DNA of 46,424 bases from contig JAODMR010000156.1 of NCBI GenBank assembly GCA_025465475.1, positions 1 through 46,424 on the forward strand, given 5' to 3'. Positions within the stretch are counted from its first letter, which is position 1. Every line of letters starts with the position of its first letter. Both the position numbers and the translations under genes were made by a program. Below, piece after piece: positions 30,798 to 38,868 of the stretch. Below the pieces are notes generated by a model that was not told the origin of the DNA, ran no database searches, and was given only the letters and a program-made list of their open reading frames with translations. The stretch is from Micrococcaceae bacterium. GTDB lineage: Bacteria; Actinomycetota; Actinomycetes; Actinomycetales; Micrococcaceae.

Positions 30798-32216
30798 ATG
30801 AGCGAGCAGAAGATCGTGGACGTAATTGTTATTGGCGCTGGGGCCGTCGGTGAAAACGTGGCCGACCGGGCAGCCCAGGGCGGCCTGTCGGTCGTGCTGG
30901 TGGAAGCCGAACTGGTCGGCGGCGAATGTTCCTATTGGGCATGCATGCCTTCCAAGGCCCTGCTGCGGCCAGGCACCGCGCTGTTGGCGGCCCAGTCCGT
31001 GGCAGGAGCACGCGAGGCCGTTACCCGCACCCTGGACGCCGCAGCAGTGCTCAAGCGCCGGAACTCGTTCACGTCCAACTGGCAGGACGACAGCCAGGCC
31101 AAATGGGTGGCCGACGCCGGCATCGAGCTGGTGCGCGGGCACGCCTGGCTGACCGGTCCCCGGGAAGTTGAGGTGGCGGAGACTGGTGGCTCCTCCGTCC
31201 ACCTCCAGGCCACACACGCCGTCGTACTGGCGACGGGCTCAATGCCGACCCTGCCGCCGCTCCCCGGCTTGGAGGACACGGCGCACTGGGGCACCCGGGA
31301 AGCCACCTCAGCCCAATCCGTGCCGGACCGGCTGGCCGTGCTGGGCGGAGGGGTCGCCGGAGCCGAACTCGCCCAGGCCTTCGCCCGCCTCGGGTCCACT
31401 GTCACCCTCGTGGCCCGCGGTGACCTGCTCTCCATGTATCCCGAGGAAGCACGCCGCCTGGTGGCCGCGGGACTCCGGGCCGACGGCGTGGACCTGCGCC
31501 TCAATACCGGCACCACCAGCGTGTCCCGCAACGACGACGGCGACGTGGAGCTGGTGCTGGAGGGCGGTTACACAGTCGTGGCGGACGAACTGCTGGTCTC
31601 CACCGGACGTCACCCGGCGCTGGAAGGACTGGGCCTGGAAAGCGTCGGGCTGGAACCGAAGAAGCTGCCCACCGATGACAGCGGCCAGGTGCAGGGGCAC
31701 GAATGGCTGTACACCGTCGGGGACGCCGGCGGGCGGGTCATGCTGACCCACCAGGGCAAGTACGAGGCACGGGCCACCGGTGATGCGATTGTGGCCCGCG
31801 CCAACGGTGACCTGCAGGGCAACCCCGCGCCGTGGAGCAAGTACGCGCACACGTCCGACGAGCGGGCTGTCCCGAACGTCGTGTTCACCGATCCCGAGGT
31901 CGCGATGGTCGGCCTGACCGTGGAGAAGGCGCAGAAAGCCGGCATGTCCGTGCGCGAGGTCTCGCTGCCGATCGCCGTCGCCGGATCCTCCCTGTATGCC
32001 GACGACTACAAGGGGTGGGCGCAACTGGTGATCAATGAGGAAAGCCGGACCGTGGTGGGGGCCACCTTTGCCGGACCCGACGTTGCCGAAATGCTGCACG
32101 CGGCCACCATTGCCATTGTGGGTGAGGTGCCGATGGAACGGCTCTGGCACGCGGTGCCTTCCTACCCGACCGTGAGCGAGGTATGGCTGAGGCTGCTGGA
32201 GAAGTACGGCCTGTAG
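30798..32216 (+). CDS. Pyridine nucleotide-disulfide oxidoreductase, class I, unassigned substrate
   Basis: A 472-residue FAD enzyme related to dihydrolipoamide dehydrogenase, mercuric reductase and SthA. The FAD loop VIGAGAVGENVADRA starts near residue 11. The redox-active pair is Cys44/Cys49 in GGECSYWACMPSK. The NAD(P) loop LGGGVAGAELAQAFARLGS and the FAD ribityl motif YTVGDAGG are present. At the C-terminus, where lipoamide dehydrogenases have HPT..E, it reads YPTVSE (Tyr456, Glu461), as in MerA and SthA, so lipoamide is an unlikely substrate. It is monocistronic with TAAGCT six bases before the ATG and is not next to any 2-oxoacid dehydrogenase gene. Confidence 0.87.
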   Translation: MSEQKIVDVIVIGAGAVGENVADRAAQGGLSVVLVEAELVGGECSYWACMPSKALLRPGTALLAAQSVAGAREAVTRTLDAAAVLKRRNSFTSNWQDDSQAKWVADAGIELVRGHAWLTGPREVEVAETGGSSVHLQATHAVVLATGSMPTLPPLPGLEDTAHWGTREATSAQSVPDRLAVLGGGVAGAELAQAFARLGSTVTLVARGDLLSMYPEEARRLVAAGLRADGVDLRLNTGTTSVSRNDDGDVELVLEGGYTVVADELLVSTGRHPALEGLGLESVGLEPKKLPTDDSGQVQGHEWLYTVGDAGGRVMLTHQGKYEARATGDAIVARANGDLQGNPAPWSKYAHTSDERAVPNVVFTDPEVAMVGLTVEKAQKAGMSVREVSLPIAVAGSSLYADDYKGWAQLVINEESRTVVGATFAGPDVAEMLHAATIAIVGEVPMERLWHAVPSYPTVSEVWLRLLEKYGL

Positions 32217-32229
32217 GAGAAACGCCTAT

Positions 32230-32258
32230 TTGAACTGACTGGTCAGTTTTGTTAGTGT
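32230..32258 (+). promoter_or_regulatory. Promoter of the TetR-controlled unit
   Basis: TTGAAC (32230-32235), a 17-base spacer and TAGTGT (32253-32258). The spacer contains the palindrome at 32233-32248. Confidence 0.6.
32233..32248. promoter_or_regulatory. TetR-type operator AACTGACTGGTCAGTT
   Basis: Perfect 7-base arms around TG, placed between -35 and -10. It is the kind of site bound by TetR regulators, and the last gene of the same unit encodes one. Autoregulation is inferred. Confidence 0.7.
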
Positions 32259-32278
32259 GGTGAGTACACCTTCTACCG

Positions 32279-32926
32279 ATGGGTCTTGCCATGCTCTCCG
32301 CCGTTGATCTCTCCGTCGCCGGCCGTTCCGGTCAGCTGCTTCCGCCCACCTCGCTCGAGCTGCTGCCGGGGAATTTGCTGCTGGTGCAGGCTGACAGCCA
32401 GGACATCCGAACGGTCCTGGCACTGACCCTCTCGGGCCGGATGCGGCCCACCTCCGGATCCGTGCAGTGGGGGCACGACGGCGATATCGCCAGGCTCCGC
32501 CGACGCAGCGCCCTGCTGGATGCACCCGGAGTGAACGAGCCTGAACGGCATCTGCGCGTGGTGGACGTGGTCGCCGAGGACCTGGCGCTGCTCCCCCGCG
32601 CGGCGCGGACCCGCCCGCAGCAGTGGCTGGAACAGCATGGCTTCCTGGACCTGGCACGCGCCTGGGTTCAGGAGATCCCCCCGGAAACGCGATTGGTCCT
32701 GCTCACGGAGTTGGCGCTTGCGGATCCCGGCGTCGAACTCCTCATTGTCGATTCGCCCGACCGGCACACCTCCGATCCCGACAACTGGCTGCCGTTCCTG
32801 CAGGACGTAACCGACCGGGGCAGGCACGGCGTGGCCGTTGTCGCCGTCGTCACCCGCGTTCCGGCTGACCATGCCGGCAGCATCGTCGTCACACCTTCCA
32901 CCGCAGAATCGCAGGAACTTCCATGA
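32279..32926 (+). CDS. Degenerate ABC-type ATP-binding protein without Walker A lysine
   Basis: A 215-residue protein with the outline of an ABC ATPase: LSAVDLSVAGRSGQLLPPTS at the N-terminus, TLSGRMRPTSGSVQWG after the P-loop position, and a Walker B-like ELLIVDSPDRH (153-163). The P-loop itself reads VQADSQDIRTVLALT (residues 36-50), with neither the glycines nor the lysine, and no LSGGQ signature is recognisable. Nucleotide hydrolysis is therefore doubtful. It overlaps the YhgE/Pip gene by four bases and lies behind the TetR-type promoter. The start could also be the ATG at 32291, seven bases after GATGGG. I infer a structural or regulatory partner of the membrane protein. Confidence 0.75.
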   Translation: MGLAMLSAVDLSVAGRSGQLLPPTSLELLPGNLLLVQADSQDIRTVLALTLSGRMRPTSGSVQWGHDGDIARLRRRSALLDAPGVNEPERHLRVVDVVAEDLALLPRAARTRPQQWLEQHGFLDLARAWVQEIPPETRLVLLTELALADPGVELLIVDSPDRHTSDPDNWLPFLQDVTDRGRHGVAVVAVVTRVPADHAGSIVVTPSTAESQELP

Positions 32927-34971
32927 CCGTCCTTCGACTGGCCCTGTCCGAGCTCAAGCGCATGACCGGCGGCTTGCTGCCGAAACTGACCATCCTTGCC
33001 CTGACCCTGGTTCCGTTGCTCTACGGCGCCGTCTATCTGTACGCCAACTGGGACCCGTACGGCCACCTGGACGAGCTCAAGGCCGCCCTGGTGGTGGACG
33101 ATCAGGGCGCCACCGCCAAGGACGGCAGCCGTTTGGACGTCGGACACCAAGTCGCCGACACACTGGTCAACGGTCACAGCTTCGATTGGGTACAGGTAGC
33201 CACGGCGGACCAGGCAGATGCCGGAGTCGCTTCGGGCGACTACGCCTTTGCCCTCAAAATCCCCTCGGACTTCTCAGCAAATCTGGTCTCCCCCGAAAAC
33301 TTCGACGCCGCCCGGCAGGCCATCCTTAACGTCACCACCAATGACGCGAACAACTATCTGCTCACTTCGATCGTGGACCGCGTGACCACCCAGGTGCACG
33401 CCTCCGTGGCGCAGCAAGTGGGACAGGCCACAGCCGACACCCTGCTGACCGGCTACGGCACCATCCACGGCCAGATCAGCCAGGCAGCCGGCGGAGCCCA
33501 GCAATTGGCCAGCGGCGCCGCGACCGTGCGGGACGGTGCCGCGAGCCTGCACAGCGGCAGCGGCGAGCTGCTGACGGGAGCCAATGCACTGGTCAACGGT
33601 CAGCAGCAGCTCGTTTCCGGCGCCACGAGCCTCAGCTCCGGTGCCGCAGCGCTGCAGGGCGGTCTTTCCCAGCTGCAGCAGCAAACCAGCACCCTCCCGG
33701 CTGACACGCAGGCCCTGTCCACGGGCGCAGCGCAGGTCGCCGCCGGGGAGGCGGCCCTGAACGCGAAGGTCCAGAGCGCGGCGGGCACCCTGGATCAGCT
33801 CGACGCGGCCGGACAGGGTTTGGTAACTGACAAAGCACGGCCCGGCTTGGATCAGCTGGTGCAACAGGGCGTCCTGACGCAGGCACAGGAAGACTCAGTG
33901 CTGCAGAACCTGCAAAGCTTGCCCTCCAGCCCCGCACTGGACCAGGCCCGCACCCAGTTGCACACCGACGCAGCGCAGGCGCAACAGCTCTCGACGGGAT
34001 CAGCGACCGTAGCGGCGGGTGCTGCAAAGCTCGCGGCCGCCGCCCCCACCCTGAACAACGCCATCGTCCAGGCCGAATCCGGCGCGGCACAGCTGGCTGG
34101 CGGCGCCGGCAACCTGGCCGCGGGTCAGCAGGCGGCCCTCGACGGCGCCACCAGTGTGGCTTCCGGTGCCGCGAGCCTGAATGCTGGAGCGGCTCAGCTA
34201 GACGACGGGACGGCGCGTCTGGCTGATGGGGCCACTGCCCTGGCCGATCAGTTAACAGCCGGGGCCGGCCAGGTGCCGAACCCCAATGACGATCAGAAGA
34301 CCGCTGCGGCCAAGGTCATTTCGGACCCCGTCGCCGTCAACACACTGTCCCAGGCCAAGGCTGCCACCTACGGAGCCGGATTGGCCCCGTTCTTCCTGGT
34401 GCTCGCCCTGTGGATCGGCGCCTTCATGCTGGTTCAGGCGATGCGGCCCATCACCCAGCGCGCCCTGGCCTCCAACGCGCCGTCCTGGAAGATCGCCGTC
34501 GGCGGTTGGTTGCCCTTCCTCACCGTTTCCGTCGCGCAGACCCTGGTGCTGTACGCCGTCGTCCTGTTTGGATTGCGGCTGGAACCGGCGCATCCGGTAT
34601 TGACCCTGGGACTGCTCCTGCTCGCGTCCATGGCGTTCACGGCCCTCATCCAGGGCATCGTGGCTCTGCTCGGAACTCCGGGCAAGTTTGTGGTTCTGGT
34701 GCTGCTGGTCCTGCAGTTGGTCAGCTCGGGCGGCACCTTTCCGTGGCAGACCACGCCCGGCCCGTTGCACGTGATGCATGCGGCGCTGCCGATGGGGCAC
34801 GTGGTGGAGGGCATGCGCCGCCTGGTCTACGGCACCGACCTGGCCGCGCTTGCTCCCGTCGTCGTGGGCCTGATCGGTTACACACTGCTGGGCCTGCTGT
34901 TGTCCCTGCTCGCGGTACGGAAGGGCAAACTATGGACCATGAAGACTCTGCACCCGGAGATCGCGGTATGA
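32923..34971 (+). CDS. YhgE/Pip-family ABC-2-type membrane protein
   Basis: A 682-residue membrane protein. One N-terminal membrane segment (about residues 19-41) is followed by a long extracellular part, and about five C-terminal segments follow (near 487-507, 524-549, 557-583, 588-606, 643-665). The external part, about residues 160-460, is built of repeated LASGAATL/LxxGAxxL units (SGATSLSSGAAALQGGLSQL) predicted to form long helices. This layout is that of YhgE/Pip proteins, known as phage-infection proteins in Firmicutes and related to ABC-2 exporters. Its true cargo is unknown. It overlaps both neighbours by four bases, so the three genes are one unit. Confidence 0.88.
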   Translation: MTVLRLALSELKRMTGGLLPKLTILALTLVPLLYGAVYLYANWDPYGHLDELKAALVVDDQGATAKDGSRLDVGHQVADTLVNGHSFDWVQVATADQADAGVASGDYAFALKIPSDFSANLVSPENFDAARQAILNVTTNDANNYLLTSIVDRVTTQVHASVAQQVGQATADTLLTGYGTIHGQISQAAGGAQQLASGAATVRDGAASLHSGSGELLTGANALVNGQQQLVSGATSLSSGAAALQGGLSQLQQQTSTLPADTQALSTGAAQVAAGEAALNAKVQSAAGTLDQLDAAGQGLVTDKARPGLDQLVQQGVLTQAQEDSVLQNLQSLPSSPALDQARTQLHTDAAQAQQLSTGSATVAAGAAKLAAAAPTLNNAIVQAESGAAQLAGGAGNLAAGQQAALDGATSVASGAASLNAGAAQLDDGTARLADGATALADQLTAGAGQVPNPNDDQKTAAAKVISDPVAVNTLSQAKAATYGAGLAPFFLVLALWIGAFMLVQAMRPITQRALASNAPSWKIAVGGWLPFLTVSVAQTLVLYAVVLFGLRLEPAHPVLTLGLLLLASMAFTALIQGIVALLGTPGKFVVLVLLVLQLVSSGGTFPWQTTPGPLHVMHAALPMGHVVEGMRRLVYGTDLAALAPVVVGLIGYTLLGLLLSLLAVRKGKLWTMKTLHPEIAV

Positions 34972-35723
34972 GCGCCGCCCAGCCTCCCGCCGGGCCGTCC
35001 CCCGCCGGCCCGTCGCCCGCCGGCCCGTCCTCCCCCGGCCCGTCCTCCGCCGGCCAGTCGCCAGACGGGCAGTCTCCCGCCACACGTCGACCGGTCCGAA
35101 CAAACGCCACCCGGCAGAAGCTTTTCGACGCCTCCATGCTGCTCCTGGGTGAACGTGGCCCGGCCAGCGTGACAGTCGATGAGATTGCCGCCGCCGCAGG
35201 GGTCTCCAAGGGCACGGTGTACTACAACTTCGGCAGCAAGTCCGAGCTCATCGGGCAGCTGCTGGAGCATGGCGTGGACATTCTGGAGACGCGGTTGACC
35301 GCCGGTGACGCCGCCGGAATGGCGGACGGTGACGACGTCGCCCGGGACGGGGACGCCGATACCCGGCTGGAGGGGGATGCCGTGGCCCGGCTGGAGGGGA
35401 TCCTTGGCGCGATGCTCGATTTCTTCGCCGACTATCCCTCGTTCGCCCAGCTGCTTGTGAGCGAAATGTGGCGTACTCCGAGTGAATGGCGCGGCACGTT
35501 GACCCTGCTCCGGGAACGGCTCGTCAGTATCGTCGGAGCCGCCGTCGAACGCGTGGGCCAGGAGCGGGACGTCGACCCCGATGTTGCCCCGGCCGGAGTG
35601 GCCGGAGCCATCTTCGGGGCGACCTTCATCATCGGCCTGGACCGGCAGGTCTTTCACCCCGAACGCACCCGCGATCAGGCACTGGCAGCCATCATGACCG
35701 TTATGCGCGGCTACCTCCGCTAA
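34968..35723 (+). CDS. TetR-family transcriptional regulator with a repetitive N-terminal tail
   Basis: A 251-residue regulator. The helix-turn-helix lies at about residues 45-95: RQKLFDASMLLLGERGPASV then VDEIAAAAGVSKGTVYYNFG. The first 40 residues are an unusual Pro/Ala/Gly/Ser repeat (PAGPSPAGPSPAGPSSPGPS), made from a short GC-rich DNA repeat. An acidic insert (GMADGDDVARDGDADTRLEG) lies in the ligand domain. It is the third gene of the unit, overlapping yhgE by four bases (ATGA). It probably binds the operator at 32233-32248. An in-frame start just before the HTH would remove the repeat tail, but coupling favours 34968. Confidence 0.9.
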   Translation: MSAAQPPAGPSPAGPSPAGPSSPGPSSAGQSPDGQSPATRRPVRTNATRQKLFDASMLLLGERGPASVTVDEIAAAAGVSKGTVYYNFGSKSELIGQLLEHGVDILETRLTAGDAAGMADGDDVARDGDADTRLEGDAVARLEGILGAMLDFFADYPSFAQLLVSEMWRTPSEWRGTLTLLRERLVSIVGAAVERVGQERDVDPDVAPAGVAGAIFGATFIIGLDRQVFHPERTRDQALAAIMTVMRGYLR

Positions 35724-35727
35724 CCGC

Positions 35728-35943
35728 CGAGTGTCGACATAAGCACCCCTGATCCCCCCGAGTGTCGACATAAGCACCCCAGGACGCGCGACACACGTGC
35801 GTACCTTGACACTCGACAGGGGAAGAACCTCCACGCCACCTCGAGTGTCGACATAAGCACCCCAGGGGCGCTGTGGCCCACGTGCTTATCTCGACACTCG
35901 GCAGGAAAACGGCCAGCGGCACACGTGCTTATCTCGACACTCG
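35728..35943. repeat. Cluster of six dispersed-type repeats in both orientations
   Basis: Consensus CGAGTGTCGACATAAGCAC. Plus copies lie at 35728-35749, 35759-35780 and 35842-35863, all continuing with CCC. Minus copies lie at 35882-35900 and 35925-35943 (with GTCGAGATAAG) and a degenerate one at 35797-35815. The cluster fills the 242-bp gap between the convergent tetR and phosphatase genes. Opposite copies can pair into long hairpins, as in REP/BIME elements. Confidence 0.9.
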
Positions 35944-35965
35944 GCGGGAAAGGGGTGGGTAGGGG

Positions 35966-36493
35966 TTAGGCGGCGCGGGGGACGGCGAAGTCGACGACCC
36001 GGGCGTCCTGCCCATCCAGGGTCGCCCAGTCGGCGGTGTGTTCGAACACGGCCAGGCCGCTGGTCGGAAAGCTCATGGCCAGATGCGTGTATGCCTCCTC
36101 CTCGGAGTCACGGGATGCGAGCCGAAGCCCCACGTCCTGCAGCCCCGGCAGGTGTCCAACGACCAGCAGCGTCCGCACCGTATCGGGCACGTTGTTGATG
36201 ACCGAAAGAATTTCCGTGGCCGTGGCAGCGTAGAGCCGGTCCTCGAGCTTGGGGGTGGGCGCCTTGTCCCCCAGTTGCTGGCAGACCCACGTGCAGGTCT
36301 GGCGGGCCCGAAGCGCCGTGGAGCAGGCAATGAAGTCAGGAACGACGTCGTGCTCCCGCAGCCACTTTCCGGCGACCGGCGCATCCGAGTGCCCCCGTTT
36401 GGCCAGGGGACGGTCGGAGTCGGGAACGCCAAGTGGGTATGCCGCCTTGGCATGGCGCATCAGCACCAGCCGCTTGGTGGAGGAGTTGGTCAT
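35966..36493 (-). CDS. SixA-type phosphohistidine phosphatase (histidine phosphatase family)
   Basis: A 175-residue cytosolic phosphatase. The catalytic motif LVLMRHAKA (Arg13, His14) replaces the classical RHG with RHA, as in SixA. The second His is in LLVVGHLPGLQD, and the Arg/Glu pair region is STALRARQTCTWV. Length fits SixA-like proteins. In E. coli SixA acts on a phosphohistidine; the target here is unknown. TAGACT lies six bases before the ATG (36505-36500), which suggests a leaderless mRNA. It converges with the tetR unit across the repeat cluster. Confidence 0.87.
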   Translation of the reverse strand: MTNSSTKRLVLMRHAKAAYPLGVPDSDRPLAKRGHSDAPVAGKWLREHDVVPDFIACSTALRARQTCTWVCQQLGDKAPTPKLEDRLYAATATEILSVINNVPDTVRTLLVVGHLPGLQDVGLRLASRDSEEEAYTHLAMSFPTSGLAVFEHTADWATLDGQDARVVDFAVPRAA

Positions 36494-36499
36494 GCGCCC

Positions 36500-36505
36500 A
36501 GTCTA
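36500..36505 (-). promoter_or_regulatory. -10 hexamer (TAGACT) of leaderless phosphatase gene
   Basis: Minus-strand TAGACT ends six bases before the ATG at 36493. Confidence 0.45.
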
Positions 36506-36569
36506 GTGAGGGACCCCAACCAGACACGGGCAACTGGCGGCCGTTCAAAGCGAAAGCTGAAGCAGCGAT

Positions 36570-37538
36570 CTAGATGGAGTATTCCGGCGCCGTCCAGACA
36601 ACGACCTCGGGGTGCTCATAGAACCGGTAGCCTTCGCCCCGGACGGTCCGCACGGTGTTGGCAAGCCGCCCCAGCTTTGAACGGAGTCGGCGGATGTGCA
36701 CGTCGATGGTGCGCTCATTGGGCACCTCGTCGGCATGGCGCCACAGTCCGTCGAGCAGTTCATCGCGCCCGACGGTGCGGCTGCCGTTTTCCACCAGGTA
36801 GTTCAGCAACTCGAATTCCTTGAACGTCAGGTTCAACGTCTCGCCATCCAAGAGCACCTCGCGCCGCGCCAGGTCGATCAGCACGCCGGTGGGCCGAACC
36901 TCCTGCGGAGCCTGGGCACGGGTCGCTTCCGGGCGGGGCCGTCCGGGCACGGTCGGGTCACCGAAGGTTGAACGCACGACGTCGAGGGCCGTTCCGGGCG
37001 CATCAGCCGGAGCGATGGCGACGGCCGCGTAGCTCTGTGCCTGCGGCACCAGACCCTGTGCGTACGCCCGGATGTCCTGCGCCAGCCGGGCCAGGGAGGT
37101 TCCGGCGGCCGCTGCCGTGTCCTCATCCACGCCCACGTACAGCACGAAGCCTCGGGCTGCATTGTCGGACCCGACGCCACGGACACCATCACCGGCGAGC
37201 ACCGGCGTCGGCGCGGTGGCCGGAGCCGCAGACCCGGTGGGAACCGTGTGCAACTGGCCGTAGGAGGTGGCGCCGGCGGACGGCGCGAAACCGTAACCGG
37301 AAGAAGAACCCGGGGCGGTCGCGGAGGCGACCTTCTGGACGGCCTGCTGCTGCTGAACCGGCTGCTGCTGTTGCTGCACCGGCTGCTGCTGCGGGGAGTA
37401 CGGCGACTGCCCATAGGACGAGGGACCGTAGACAGGCCTGGCACCGACGTTCTGGCGGATCCCCCCGCCATTGGTGTTGGCGGCGGCCTTGGTGGCGTTC
37501 CGTACGGAGATGTGGACGTATCCGGATGCTACTGACAT
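36570..37538 (-). CDS. Orphan OmpR-type winged-helix regulator with Gln-rich N-terminus
   Basis: A 322-residue DNA-binding protein. The C-terminal Trans_Reg_C domain (about residues 215-312) is clear: LTFKEFELLNYLVENGSRTV, DELLDGLWRH and RTVRGEGYRFYEHP. There is no receiver domain and no kinase next to it. Residues 48-70 are Gln-rich (SPQQQPVQQQQQPVQQQQ), coded by a CTG-like tract at 37330-37395. A middle domain (RGFVLYVGVDEDTAAAAGTS to STFGDP) is alpha/beta-like and could sense a ligand or bind a partner. GAGGTAGACC precedes the ATG. Control by phosphorylation is unlikely. Direct repeats GTAAC upstream (37778-37805) may be its own site. Confidence 0.85.
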   Translation of the reverse strand: MSVASGYVHISVRNATKAAANTNGGGIRQNVGARPVYGPSSYGQSPYSPQQQPVQQQQQPVQQQQAVQKVASATAPGSSSGYGFAPSAGATSYGQLHTVPTGSAAPATAPTPVLAGDGVRGVGSDNAARGFVLYVGVDEDTAAAAGTSLARLAQDIRAYAQGLVPQAQSYAAVAIAPADAPGTALDVVRSTFGDPTVPGRPRPEATRAQAPQEVRPTGVLIDLARREVLLDGETLNLTFKEFELLNYLVENGSRTVGRDELLDGLWRHADEVPNERTIDVHIRRLRSKLGRLANTVRTVRGEGYRFYEHPEVVVWTAPEYSI

Positions 37539-37777
37539 GGTCTACCTCGGTTGTGAATAGCCGCATGACGCGGCGCGAATGCTCAAGATGGCCCCGGAAA
37601 TATCGGGGTCTAATGCCCTTCCGGGCGGGCCTGATGGCCGAGAGTGCCTGGTGCTTCGGGGTATTAAGTCAGGCCTGCATTCGACAACAACACATGAATG
37701 CGCCAGCGGGTGCGCTGACAGAGTTCGCTGCGGCTGCAGATGCTGTGGTGTTGGTGTTCACATCTGAAGTGTGCAAC

Positions 37778-37805
37778 GTAACAAACCGAACCCGCAAGTA
37801 ACAAA
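37778..37805. promoter_or_regulatory. Direct repeats GTAACAAA, 20 bp apart
   Basis: GTAACAAA at 37778-37785 and 37798-37805, with GAACC at 37788-37792 exactly midway. The alternating GTAAC/GAACC/GTAAC pattern at 10-bp steps resembles OmpR-family (GlnR-like) boxes. Confidence 0.4.
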
Positions 37806-37843
37806 GGGGCTAATCGTCCGTATCCTGAGACGACGCAGCGCAA

Positions 37844-37859
37844 AGTGATCCAAATCACT
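37844..37859. promoter_or_regulatory. CRP/GlxR-like palindrome AGTGATCCAAATCACT
   Basis: Contains GTGA-N6-TCAC with perfect 6-base arms. It resembles the site upstream of pckG. It could control either divergent gene. Confidence 0.4.
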
Positions 37860-38124
37860 CGAACGAATGGCTGATGAGACCGCCCAGCAGCGGTCCTGCT
37901 GCGCGCATAGTCCACGAGAACTCTCAAAAAACTCTGTTTCGTTCGCCGGGCGGCTCCAGTGGCGGCACATACACTGCCTGAGCCGACGTCCACCAACCGG
38001 ACTCCTCTGCTGCCCGGCGCTACGGCCTTAAGCTTGAATTCGGGCTGCACCTATCCGCTCACTTCACAGCTTCGGCACAGGTATCGCCCAGTCCCGTCCT
38101 AACTGGTTCCCAGAGAGTTGAAGC

Positions 38125-38868
38125 ATGGCATCCTCGCGTTCCTTCAATGACAACCTCCCGCAGCTCAGCCACCCGGACGGATCACCGATCCGTGCCCTGG
38201 TGGTCGACGACGAGCCCAGCCTGGCTGACCTGATGCGAATGGGGCTGCAAATGGCGGGCTGGGACGTCCGCGTTGCACACGAGGGAAATGCGGCTGTCCG
38301 GGTTGCCCGGGAGTTCCGGCCGGACGTGCTGGTGCTGGACGTTATGTTGCCGGGGTTCGACGGCGTCGAACTGCTGGGCAAGATCCGCACCTTTGATCCC
38401 ACCGTCCCCGCCCTGTTTCTGACCGCCAAGGATGCGGTCGAGGACCGCGTCACGGGCCTGGCAGCGGGCGGTGACGACTACGTAACGAAACCGTTCAGCA
38501 TGGAAGAAGTACTGTTGCGCCTCCATCGCATCGTCCAGCGGTCGGGTGTGGCCACCGCTGACAGTGCAGAACTTGTGGTCGGCGATCTGACGCTGAACCA
38601 GGACACCCGCGAAGTGACGCGTGGCGGCGAGGACATCAACCTCACGGCCACGCAATTCGAACTGCTTCGGTACCTGATGGAGAATCCGCGCCGCGTCGTC
38701 AGCAAGTCGCAGATCCTGGACCGGGTGTGGAACTACGACTTCGGCGGGCAAGCGAACATCGTCGAGTTGTACATCTCTTATCTGCGCAAGAAAATCGAGG
38801 CAAACCACCCGCCCATGATTCACACCATCCGGGGCGCGGGTTACGTCCTGAAACCGGCTGACCAATGA
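38125..38868 (+). CDS. OmpR-family response regulator
   Basis: A 247-residue two-component regulator. The receiver domain (about residues 22-135) has the acidic pair DDE (28-30), phospho-acceptor Asp72 in VLVLDVMLPG, Thr100 and Lys122 in YVTKPFS. The C-terminal winged helix contains LTATQFELLRYLMENPRRVV and ends HTIRGAGYVLKP. It overlaps the kinase gene by four bases (ATGA), so the pair is one operon. The signal and regulon are not shown by sequence. Only a weak AGAG-type ribosome site precedes the ATG. Confidence 0.94.
   Translation: MASSRSFNDNLPQLSHPDGSPIRALVVDDEPSLADLMRMGLQMAGWDVRVAHEGNAAVRVAREFRPDVLVLDVMLPGFDGVELLGKIRTFDPTVPALFLTAKDAVEDRVTGLAAGGDDYVTKPFSMEEVLLRLHRIVQRSGVATADSAELVVGDLTLNQDTREVTRGGEDINLTATQFELLRYLMENPRRVVSKSQILDRVWNYDFGGQANIVELYISYLRKKIEANHPPMIHTIRGAGYVLKPADQ

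Larger units (their letters stand above)
37539..38124. other. 586-bp gene-free control region
   Basis: No coding frame is convincing here. The region carries the GTAACAAA repeats at 37778-37805, the AGTGAT/ATCACT palindrome at 37844-37859, a small CCCCG/CGGGG hairpin at 37592-37608 and some AT-rich stretches. It separates the divergent orphan regulator and two-component operon, so it probably holds both promoters. Confidence 0.7.

Noticed and set aside
35728-35943. CRISPR array
   Set aside because: Copies alternate in orientation, spacing is irregular, units are short, and no cas genes are present.
37330-37395. CTG-type trinucleotide tract as an independent repeat element
   Set aside because: It encodes the Gln-rich segment of the orphan regulator in frame and is interrupted. 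It is described with that gene instead.
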